DNA of 64,000 nucleotides from Rhododendron vialii (lineage: Eukaryota > Streptophyta > Magnoliopsida > Ericales > Ericaceae). Positions 54,101-64,000 of the stretch are shown piece after piece. The notes under the pieces are model-generated. The model was not told where the DNA came from. It saw nothing but the letters and a program-made list of their open reading frames with translations, and ran no database searches. The position numbers and the translations under genes are program-made. The stretch covers positions 337,501-401,500 of the forward strand of contig NC_080561.1 of NCBI RefSeq assembly GCF_030253575.1, in the 5' to 3' direction. Every line of letters begins with the position of its first letter. Position 1 is the stretch's first letter.

Positions 54101-56519
54101 GTGGCAAGATACCAAGAGCCATTTTAAAGCTAAGGTGTTGTTCCTCCTAACTTGGCATTTCAGTTGTCAGTAGAAATTAGTTGTTCAACAGATATCTCTA
54201 TGCCTAAGCTGGTTTTCTGTTATCCAATGGATATTAATCCTCGCTGGGTTTTCCTTGTTACCTTCAATAATTCATGAAGCTGTCTGGGGTGTCCCTCGTT
54301 ACCTTTGATAATTCATGACCCTTGTGCTTCAAGATTGCCATAGTTTTCAACTAAAACCCAAATCTGAGGAATTGAAAAGTAAGTAAATTTATTAGATTGG
54401 CAAGAGATTTGAGTTTGATTCGGTGTCTCAAAATCCGGTTCCTTTTGGTGTCCTCACTTCAATGTGGTGTTCTTTATTTCAGAAAATTTTGCATTAACAT
54501 TATTAATGAGCTACAAATTCTGCCAATCATGACCTAGTGATACCTCTGCGTCTTCCCCTTTTTCTTGTGTCTTTTGTGCAACTTAGAATGTATGCAACTC
54601 AAGTCCCTTGAAATGATTCACTAACAATAATGGATATGAATTTTTATTTTTTGTGAAATGTTTAATCCTTATTTTTTATCAATTGAATTTGAAATCATTG
54701 CCTTGTTTACTCTGCAGATCAGGTTACTCCTTGAAATGCTTATCAAGAAATGTGGTCTAGATGCCGTCAAGGCTGTAATGCCTGAAGAACACATGAAACT
54801 TCTCACTAATATACGAAAGGTCTAGCTTACACCTCATTTAATGACTATTTAAATTGCATTCAATTCAAGCTTTTTGTATTTAGTTCGTCAAAATGCATGC
54901 AGATTAAGGAGCGGAAAGAAAGGAGAGTTGCTCCTAAATCTGAGGAAAGCAAAAGTCATCAGTCAGAAGCCACTACATCCAGGTTTGTTTGCTGAACAGA
55001 CACGTGGAGTAGTGAACAAGTAAATGCCAAGTACCTTCTTTTCTGTTGGAATTGTATGGAGGCCCAGTCTCTGTTGATGACATGTCCACATATAGCATGA
55101 TGGTGGCTGGTTGAGAAGCTGTCACAGTTTCTGATTGTGTGGGATGTGGTGCAGCCCACACTTTTAACCAAAACCAAATGGTCCTTCCATACTTCTGGGT
55201 GCAAGTCACAGTGAATCGAAATGTTCAAAGCCCCAATTTTTGTGTTTTCTACAATGATTGTTTTCATTAGAAGTTTGCCCCTTAGCTCTGTATAGCTTGG
55301 AAACAAATAGCGCTCTTTATGTTATTTAATCCTTTCGAAATGATACTCCATGTTCTAATCAAGGGTGCTTGTTTGAGAAAGATTTCTGTTTCCGTATGGG
55401 GCTTCCCTTGGTTTGTTGCTTTCAAAACTGCTCATATTGATGCAACTGAATTGTTGCGCTAATTGACATAATTGAGAAATATTCATTCGGTTGTATTGGC
55501 TGCATCTTGTGATTCCTGATTTGCTTTACAGGCAGAGTAGGTGGAATCATACAAAGATATTTTCTGATTTTGGTGATGAAACGGACGGTGATGCAGATTA
55601 CAAGGATACAAAAACAAGTTCTGGTCGATTGAGCAAGGGTTCTACACTGTTAACCTCCAAAGCATTGTCACTTCGGTGAGTGTAGCAGGCATAAGGCCTT
55701 GAATAATATAGAAGTATTTTGAGGTGTTCAGGGAAAACAAAATAATCTTCCCAATTCACGGAACATTAACTTTGTTGGGTTGTCAAACCTGTGCTCTGTA
55801 ATTGTCATACTGTTTTCGCCAGGCCATCTTCAACCTGACAAAGTTGACTATCTTGGGCTTTGCTTTTTGAGCTTTCCGCTAAGATGGATATCACTGATGA
55901 AACTGTGCTACCTCATCCTTCCAGGTCGAAGAGATCCCGCAAAGAAGCCAAGAGCTTGCCGGAAGACTTGTTTGACCAATTAGAAGACGAGCCACTTGAC
56001 TTGCTTGACCGGCAGAAAACAAGGTCTGCTCTTCGATCATCTGAACACCTCAAACGGAAGCCAGATTCGGATGATGAACCAGAGATAGACTCTGAAGGGC
56101 GGCTTATAATTCACGAGGGAGGAAAGAAGAAACTGAAGAGGGAGATGTCACCTGACCCTGATTCTGATGCTAGGACCCAAGCAAGTACTCGTTTGTCTGC
56201 AAACTCCTCGCAGATAGCTCAAAAGCGAAGGAAAACATCGGATGGTGGGTGGGCTTACATGGGGAGTGAGTATGGTAGCAAGAAGGCAAGTGGAGATGTG
56301 AAGAGGAAGGGTAAGCTTGAGCCATATGCATATTGGCCACTTGATCGAAAAATGATGAGCCGTAGACCAGAGCAACGGGCAGCTGCTAGGAAAGGTATGG
56401 CAAATGTGGTAAAGTTGACGAAAAAGTTTGAAGGCAAGAGTGTGTCAAGTGCACTTTCCCTCAAGGGCATGAAGTTTAAGAAAGCGAAAAAGAAAGGAAG
56501 CCAGAAGAAAAGTAGGTGA
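46832..56519 (+). CDS. RRP12: RRP12-like ribosomal RNA-processing protein, 18 exons, 1274 aa
   Basis: Exons: 46832-47308, 48432-48951, 49131-49391, 49615-49706, 50140-50349, 50429-50833, 51870-52048, 52158-52251, 52371-52427, 52770-52904, 53017-53088, 53515-53628, 53719-53880, 54009-54134, 54718-54819, 54903-54982, 55532-55675, 55925-56519. All borders are GT-AG and all phases agree, giving 3825 bases. The protein is a HEAT-like helical repeat. The NUC173 region (about residues 335-525) includes YRYAAVWDISFQVASTMFDKL and LNNLADMQKLPDEDFPYRKQ. The C-terminus is acidic then strongly basic (KKAKKKGSQKKSR), typical of a nucleolar protein. In yeast RRP12 acts in pre-40S and pre-60S maturation and nuclear export. 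Exon 7 uses the donor AG|GTGGTT, because the nearby GTAAGG would break phase. Exon 18 uses CTTCCAG|GTCGAAG. Confidence 0.96.
47878..48277. mobile_element. 400-bp foldback MITE inside RRP12 intron 1
   Basis: The ends AGGCCTAGTTTCCCAAAATAAG and CTTATTTTGGGAAACTATGCCT are inverted. The inner arms (GGAAATATCCA...TAGCACTTTTAGC against GCTAAAAGTGCTA...TGGATATTTCC) pair around a centre near 48075. Because it lies in the intron, the pre-mRNA could form a long stem about 150 bases before exon 2. Confidence 0.8.
51050..51225. mobile_element. Small MITE with (CT)n inside RRP12 intron 6
   Basis: CTTGTTCGGTTAAGGGTTTTGG faces the inverse of AAATCCCAAAACGAACGGGG. Between them are (CT)n at about 51096-51138 and repeated TCATTACC words. 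Target duplication not identified. Confidence 0.6.
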
Positions 56520-58043
56520 TGAATGCGAGTTTGCGTTCTGAATATCTCCCCAACTCCAAGAGGCTCTCGCAGTTGGGTGGTCACTTGAGCATTTTTGACT
56601 GTTAATATGATAAATTAATTTTTTTCTTCTTCTCACATGTATGATGTATGTTGTATAATGCTAGAAACATGCCAATATTCTGAGTTCTGCATTTTGCTTT
56701 TGGAGCTCTATTTGCCAGTTTCCTAAATCTTGTGGTTTCGTGGTCCTGATGTTCAAACTACTGAATTACTAGAATGCAATGAATTTCCTTGATGAACTTA
56801 AAATATTTGCTGAGCTGGGAATCCAATGTCAGAAAAACACTGTTTCCCGCTGTGCTGGATCAGCTGGGTAGTCAGTCTTGAAATTGCTCGAGTTTGATGG
56901 TTGAATGGAACTTCTATGACCAATATGGACAAGATATATATGCTGCCTTTGACGCTTGAATGGTGCTACAAGATTCTGATACCTAGCTATTGTGAAACAG
57001 TGATTAATTATACTCTGCGTTACTGGCATCTTTCTGCCTTAGTGAGGAAATTGAAATTCCGGAGATCTTGTTGAAAACTTAGTAGCATCATCGTGGCTAA
57101 AAAAGTATCCACGGCCTGGATTAGTAGATGCGGCAGTTGCTTACTCGGAAAGGCCTCCTTGAGGGAGGACTGCAGGATAGCCACTATTATTATGGGTCTT
57201 ACGACCATCTTCATACTTTCACGTGCAGTCATTATGCAAACATGCTTCTACCTCAAGATGGCAATCAGAAGTTGTGACGTTGAGGCCGACGTTGGGATTG
57301 GAGGACTAGGAGAGAGAATAAGCAATGACGAGTGAACTGGATTTCCACGCACGATCACCATTTCACACGTCTAAACTTCAGGCAACTATTTAGAGTTATC
57401 ACTCTCGTTACACTTGTAAAAGTACCAGTCTATACTTCAGGCAACTATTCAGAGTTATCACTCACTTGTAAAAGTACCAGCTGAAGCGCCGCCTAGAAGG
57501 GCCAAAATTGGAAGGTGGTGGGAGAGTAATTTCGTTTCCTATCTAGAATGCCAATTGCCTTCTGTCTCGTTTACAATTTAGAAAGGCCAACTAATTCACT
57601 ACTACTAGATTCAAATGTCCAATCAAAACATGATTATAAAGCATCTAAAATAGTGCAACCAAATACCTTGCCCAAAAAAATAAAATAAGATAAAATGAAG
57701 AAATAATGAAGGTAAATCAAGTTTCAACATCATGCATGGTCTGAATTTCTTGATGTACCTAAATCGAAGACTAACACAAAATTTCTTCACTACTTTCATA
57801 CGTGCTAAACTGAATACAAATGATTATTAGTTTCCTCCTCTGATTATTGTAATTCAATACCACGAAGTAGCTTTATAACATCATCAAGCCACAAAAGAGG
57901 AGAAAAGATGAACTCTTGTTACAATGATGACATAGGTGCTAGTTTTCTCATATTGCAACTCCCGTGGGTAACTCAAAATATGCATTTACATACTCAATAT
58001 GCCTTTGGAATCATTTCAAGCCAGGTTGGAGAAGCTTGACAGT
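56520..58043. other. Convergent gap between RRP12 and KAS II: both 3' regions
   Basis: The left part is the RRP12 3' UTR and the right part is the KAS II 3' UTR. Around 57370-57480 the words CTTCAGGCAACTAT, AGAGTTATCACTC and ACTTGTAAAAGTACCAG occur twice in tandem. No further gene supported. Confidence 0.55.
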
Positions 58044-61000
58044 TTAGTTGTAAGGAGAAAATAAGATCGCAGAGTTGTGGCCGCCAAAACCAAAGGAATT
58101 AGACATCGCCACCTTAATATCCAGTCTCTCCTTCCTTGGACCAACCAGCATGTTAGTGTCCTGATTTAATGAGCAGGAGGCATTAGGTTTTCCAGTTTCA
58201 TATATGCATGCTAATGTTTATGTTAAACCATCCAACTGAAAATCATTTGACAATGAGGCAAGACACCACATATCACCGCATATACTATTTTTGGTGGTGA
58301 TAGTTGACCAATGTGGAATCAGCTAACACTCGCTCGAACGTGCAACCCCCAACTCGCACATGGAAAGGTAACTAAAAGCCGCAAGAAATTACTAGGAAAC
58401 AAAGTGCACTAACAACACAAAGGGGGAATTGGTTCAGAGTCTTGCCGAAAAAAGCCCAGCTGTGATACCATGTTAAAGCACCCAACTCAAACTCAATATT
58501 TGCCATTGAGTGGAGGGCTGGCTAGGCACGTATACTACTTTTGGAGTAATAATTTAACCGATATGAGAACGGCTGCAGCAGTGTAATTGGTCTACATGAC
58601 ATCAACTAACTATTCAATTGCAGATGGATGACGACATTGATGACATTTCTCAAACTCCAAAGTTCGTACTCCCAAGTCCAAACAGTGTTTGATAAAACCA
58701 TTGTACATAAGAGGATGGTATGAATAGTTAAGTTAATTGACTTCACCAAGCCAACTGCCCACTTACAGGTCATACTGAATTGGAAACATACTTTGGGGGG
58801 GACCGAGATGAAACTTACTGGCTAGTACTTCAAACCACTTCCAGTCCAACCAATGAATAGTGACTTATAAGCAGATTGACTACTAGGAGGGGGAAGGACA
58901 GGAATGAGGATACGCTCACGGAACAATACAATTTAGATCACCACCATGACAAAATAAGTCATTTTAACATAGCATGAAAGGCTTAAAGCATCACTTCTAT
59001 TAAAAGAAAGCACATGGAACATGGAAAAAAACTTACCACGCCTTCATCCGGATTCTCAAGATTAATATTTGGATGAACCCACCCTGTCTGTATTGCCTAT
59101 ATGAAAACACAAGATAGGGTCAATACTGAACTAAAGTGCAATACGAACCTCAACTTCTCCCATGAATTTTGTACCCTAGTTGGAATTTGTTAATAAGTTG
59201 GTAAACAACAATGAAACAAGCAAGGATAACAAGGCTGATTTGATGTCAAATAGAACTGACAGTCTTGTGACCATTTTGACCACCATGCCAGAAAACATGG
59301 GAAGGCGTGCCTTGTTTACTTTTTATTGGCCAAAATCAAATATGGAAAGTCATAAATATGTCTGGTAGCAGCATTTTCAAGTTAAATGACATTTGGAAAG
59401 TATATGTAAAAAGGAGAATAATAGTCATTATCCTTCAGGGTATGTGCAATTGGTCATCACAGGAAAGTTTGGGTCCTACATAACTACTTTCTTGTAAGAA
59501 TGATTTCTCGGAAATCTTATCTTGCATTGTGCACATGTTGAATCGCGGGGAAGTTTTGTTTTGGTTTTGGTTTTGATTTTTATGAACTTGCCTGTGAGCG
59601 ATTGAGAAAGAATTTTTTATATCAAATTTAGAGAAAGATGATTTCTATTCTGTTTTCCCTTGCTTATATTAGAACTGTTTCCAACATGAAAACACACCAA
59701 ATGCGTCTGCTATGGTGAAAGTAGCAATTAAAAAAGTAATATTTCATTCTAGAAATCATTTCTTGCCAATAGACATCAATGCTTTAAACGGACGTCTGAA
59801 TAAGCATACTGCCGGAACATGTTGTAGGAGTTATCATAAGAGACTATTGTGTTGCATAAAGTAATCTGCGGTAGAAGGTAATGAATCCTTAAACTTCATT
59901 AACGAAATATTTTGGGAACATTAAAGGTAAATTAGATGAAATTGCAAAATTCTGCCCACCTCTCATTCGACACAACATATTATAGATACCCAGTCTTTCA
60001 CCAGTCGACCCACACTCAAGAACAAACAGCCCATGGCTTAAATAATGAAAAGCAGTGATGAGTACCCTATTTGTTTGACCTCATTTCACTCACAAAGAAG
60101 TACTATTGAATATATATGCAAAAAAAAACCACTACATCCATGCTACCTAGTTACCTAGTGGTGATTAGCCCAGGCATAAAATGCAATCTAGATAAGTCTT
60201 TTGTAGGATCTAATCAAGAACCATTAGGAGTACTTATTGAAGCCATTAATTTGGTCACCTGCACAGTAGCAACAGCTTCAACGGCTCCAGCTGCGCCTAG
60301 TAGGTGACCTATCATAGATTTGGTAGAGTTCACTTTTAACTGCAAAACGAACGAGAAAGTAAATAAACCCTAGCTACGATGACATTGATACAAAATGCTA
60401 TGCTGTAAAGGATATGAATTCACGCTACCTCAGGGTTCTGGCCAAAACAACGAACAAGGGCTTGGTACTCCTTTAGGTCTCCAGCCGGCGTCGATGTACC
60501 ATGTGCATTTATGTAGTTCACCTCTTCTCTGGATACCCCAGACTGGGATAAGGCCCTCTCTATACATAGTATAACACCGGCCCCTGCTTTTAAACATCCA
60601 CAAGAGATACTAGGTCAAACAAGATTTTACATAAAATAACTCCCCGCAGGTGTGAGATTATTGTTCTGAGTTCTATAGCAATTACTTGCATCCATTTTGG
60701 AAAAGAAACAATCTTAATTATAAAAATGTTACATCGGCAACAATCCAGGCAATCTAGTTTATTGCAGGTTCACTTTACTGGATACCAATAGTATCAAGAT
60801 CTGAATACAAAAACGTGAAAATTAAATGCGGAGGTAGACTTCGTTAAGTAAGATCTGGGAGTTTTTAAGATATTCTGAGAAAAGAATTGGAAATCTCAGA
60901 GACAATATAATCAGCTTAATTTTGTTTTCTCTTCTCTTTTTGTGCTGATAATGTCGCGGTATTTACTTTGCAAGGGCATAATAAGAGCAAAATTGTGCAC

Positions 61001-63939
61001 TGGCAGCCAACTAGGTTTCTCACAAGGTATGTACCTAAGAACGTGCTCCTATTCCAAGCTTAGAACTGCGCTAAGTACAGCCTGACTCAATCAAGAAAGC
61101 CTTCTCTTAACAATATGGGGTTTGGCAAGATAAATCTTACCGCACCATTCGACCCTACCAAGGAACATGAATAAGATACTAGCCTCACTTCCTTTGGGAG
61201 GAGGGCCTTGAGTCCAACTTCCTCTCGTCAGTTAAGTAGGAGGTCATAGGCCTTCAAACCTAAAGATGCATATTTGAAGGCACAAAAGCAGTCAACTGAA
61301 GGTTCTCCACAGCACATCTACCTGATGACGTTCTCCTTCTCCAACCATTTCACACCATTCTTCTCTTACAAGGACCATCACTTCAGCTAAATTAGACTCT
61401 TATCATGATCTCTACAATCTCTCAACACTCAAGCCACGATAAGGTTAGCCTTCCTCTTTTACTGCCTCTACAGTCTTCCTCAATGTAGATAATAAAGGCA
61501 TTTCTTTCTTTTTTTTTATAATTCATTTGGTGAGGAACCTGCATTGCACATTAACACACTCTCATTATGTCCTCACTAGTGCTACTTCTACCATCTCACG
61601 AAGCATAAACTTCACTAGTTTGTCCCTAGAAGCTGGCAGAACATTCAATAAAGTAGTCTTTATCCCTATAGCTTCAAAGCATTACCTTCAGGATGGGGCT
61701 CTGTCATGTGGTAAGCATCACAAGTGAAGCTTCCACCCAGAACTTCTGCATAGATCTTTGCACCTCTTTTCTGCCATAGAAAATAAATCATCATCCGGGA
61801 TTAACTGTAACTAAACAGCGGACTCTGGGTGTGTGGGTGGGTGGGCACGGGGATTGTACCATGCCAGTTTACCTTAGCATGCTCTAGTTCTTCCAGAAGC
61901 AGAGCTCCAGCTCCTTCTCCCATCACAAACCCATCACGGCCCTGTTCAATGAGAAAAACAAAGTTTAGGCTAAGCAGTACTCATGATGCATTTCATGGTC
62001 CTTCAAGTAGTCTCAACAAATGAAGAGATAAGTCTATGTTTGTGATATGAAAAGTTTTCTGCAGACAGAATCTCAATTCTGTATAATTTAGTTCACATGT
62101 TACCTTTTCGGTGCTCATATACCCATTACCAGATTCATGAACAAGCCTAAGGTGTCATTCTTTCAGAAGCTTACTGGATGCATACGTTTCCAGAACTAAA
62201 TAGACAAACACATAAGGAAAGAAAATAATGGCATACATTCCACAAATTTTCCTGCATAAGAGCTTTAGAATAAACACACCCGCCCAGTCACGCACCAAAA
62301 AAAACCTAGACAATGATCAAAGGAAAAAGAACGATATGAAACCACAAGGTAAATAGAATAGTACTTTGTCCCATGGACGGGAAGCTTTTGTAGGATCACT
62401 ATTTCTCTGAGAAAGTGCTCGACATGCCACAAAACCTCCAATTCCTGAAACAATAGTTCTCATAAAGAAGCTAATGGCCGCAAGCTAATAAGACCAAACA
62501 AAACTGCAGATTAAGAAAATAGGATACCAATAGGTATGATACAAGCATCTGAGCCACCACTGAGCATCATGTCCTGCACTCTCTCATCCAATGTTAGAAA
62601 CGAGCAGTACCATTGCAAGGTTATAGAACATGATATAGAAAAAATCCCACACTTCTACTGCACAACAGAGAGAACGCAAGACACTTACAGCTTCACCTCT
62701 GATGATATGGTTTGCGGCACTTAATATGCAGTGGTTACTTGTCGCACAAGCAGTAGAGATCGAATAGTTGGGGCCCATCCAACCCTGTAATTTGGTATGC
62801 AAAAGGCATATTAGGAAAGCTTGAATAGTGAAATAGTCAGTCAAGTGGATTTTAACCAGAAGCAGCATAAGTTTAAACTCACCAAATCCACTCCAAGGAG
62901 GGCAGACCCCATGTTTGTAGACACGAAAGGTACACAGAAAGGACTCATCTTTTTGTATGAGACGCTTAGAGCTTTAATAGCATCATTGAAAACCTGATCA
63001 ATGATGCAGAAACAACTGACTCAAAAATCAGCTACTAACTGGCTCAAAAATGCAGAATGGATCCTTGTCCGGCCTATATAGCTATATGCATATATTTTGG
63101 CTCTCAAAAAGATTTCAAAAGATATCCTGTGCAACCACAGCATTTCAACGAATTATTGGCATTGAGACTCCGCCACTGCCATTTTGCGTTTAATAATCAT
63201 GCAGAAGAAACCGAAACAGCTCCCAGTTGAGAGTGCCTATTGGCGTTGGGCCTTCCTGAACAGTGGTTCTTCCACCACACATGCAAATCACAAGGACAGA
63301 AATGTTTCAAGGAATAACACATTTCATGCTGCACTCGTTGCATAAAAATCGAACTTAAAGAACAGTCAGTAGTAGCTCTAGTAAAATCAGTTTCCACTTC
63401 ACTCTTGATTTTCCTAGATTTGCATTCTAATGAAAGAAAAACCAGTCATTACCTGCATGCCACCCATGCCCGAGCCAATCAAAACCCCACATCGAGCTTT
63501 ATCTAACTCCTTCATTACCTCTTCTGTAATGCCACCATTTGCCAATGCTTTCTTACCAGCGGTGAGCACAAAAAGCATGAATTTATCCAGCCTTTTGACC
63601 TGTTTAGGGTCAACCCAACCATCCGTTGAGAAATTCTTGATCTCTCCTGCAATTCTCTGCATTAGGAAATCAGCTATCAAAATCTAGACCATGAGCCTGG
63701 TCATAAAAATAAGAAATGGTCAAGGCGAGTTACAGTTGGAAACTGGGCACAGTCAAAGCCCTCAATTTCACTGATGCCGCTAACACCTTCAAGCAGATTA
63801 TTGTAAAATATATCTGGGTCACGACCAAGAGAAGTCTCCACACCCATCCCTGTCACAACCACTCGCCTTTGAGTAGTAGGAAATCTGCTTTTCGTTGTGA
63901 CTTCCTTTTCAGGTTTCACAGCAATAGCCATTGCTTGCC
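58044..63939 (-). CDS. KAS2: Plastid 3-oxoacyl-ACP synthase II (KAS II), partial at the 5' side, 12 exons seen
   Basis: Minus-strand exons: 63734-63939, 63453-63656, 62883-62993, 62689-62784, 62528-62573, 62365-62444, 61873-61941, 61686-61770, 60429-60583, 60259-60339, 59037-59096, 58044-58160. All are GT-AG and in phase, giving about 435 residues. The first codon seen is split, so an upstream exon with the transit peptide lies beyond the window. The enzyme elongates 16:0-ACP to 18:0-ACP in plastids. The active-site Cys is in STACATSN (exon 4, codon near 62746-62748). The two catalytic His are in [11 protein letters not shown] (exon 9) and [11 protein letters not shown] (exon 10). The Lys is in [14 protein letters not shown] and FDCAQFPT place it with KAS II, not KAS I. 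The family's usual GVVTPLG reads GVETSLG here, and DVMLCGG reads DMMLSGG. Confidence 0.95.
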
Positions 63940-64000
63940 CTACAATATAAATACGTAAGCCACAGTAGATGCTTGTGCATGTCTCAATGCATATCACATG

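Noticed and set aside
55860..55924. Upstream extension of RRP12 exon 18 (open frame reading MDITDETVLPHPS)
   Set aside because: No acceptor upstream gives the phase needed by exon 17. CTTCCAG|GTCGAAG at 55925 restores phase, so the extension is treated as intron.

Overview
This is a stretch of plant nuclear DNA, most likely from a eudicot. The evidence is GT-AG introns, CDS islands in AT-rich intergenic DNA, dense (TA)n/(GA)n/(CT)n microsatellites, many MITEs, and plant-specific gene families. Nothing in it fixes the genus. Splice sites below were placed by eye from reading-frame and phase agreement; none was tested against transcripts.

Genes, left to right. (1) 735-1756 (-): a two-exon gene for a 99-residue single-pass membrane protein. 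(2) 3081-6581 (-): a five-exon flavin monooxygenase of the FMO1 type. (3) 23770-24357 (+): an intronless gene for a 195-residue plant protein of unknown role. (4) 36340-36921 (+): an intronless, secreted pectin methylesterase inhibitor-like protein. (5) 46832-56519 (+): an 18-exon RRP12-like ribosome biogenesis factor (1274 residues, open in phase throughout). (6) 58044-63939 (-): twelve exons of a plastid-type beta-ketoacyl-ACP synthase II. Its transit-peptide exon(s) lie beyond the right edge, and it is convergent with RRP12. The genes belong to unrelated pathways (defence metabolism, cell wall, rRNA processing, fatty acids) and are not a cluster.

About two thirds of the window is transposon-derived. 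7-39 kb is a mosaic of MITEs: Stowaway-like with TA duplications, Harbinger-like with TAA/TTA duplications, hAT-like with 8-bp duplications and Mutator-like with 8-9 bp duplications. It also holds truncated LINEs and a copia-type LTR with its primer-binding site. 39.8-45.1 kb is a long gypsy/Ogre-like LTR still attached to its PBS. It is flanked by a 163-bp direct duplication and is itself interrupted by a 3.3-kb solo LTR with a perfect 5-bp target duplication.

The most unusual signal is inside that solo LTR at 43168-43533. It is an array of about ten short hairpins whose loops are nearly constant while the stems change in a compensatory way. It lies downstream of the LTR TATA box, so it would sit in the 5' leader of the element's transcript. 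Other points of note are a 14-bp hairpin built over the stop codon of the PMEI gene, a GGCGYACGCCAGT motif scattered through the host LTR, and two foldback elements in the RRP12 upstream region.
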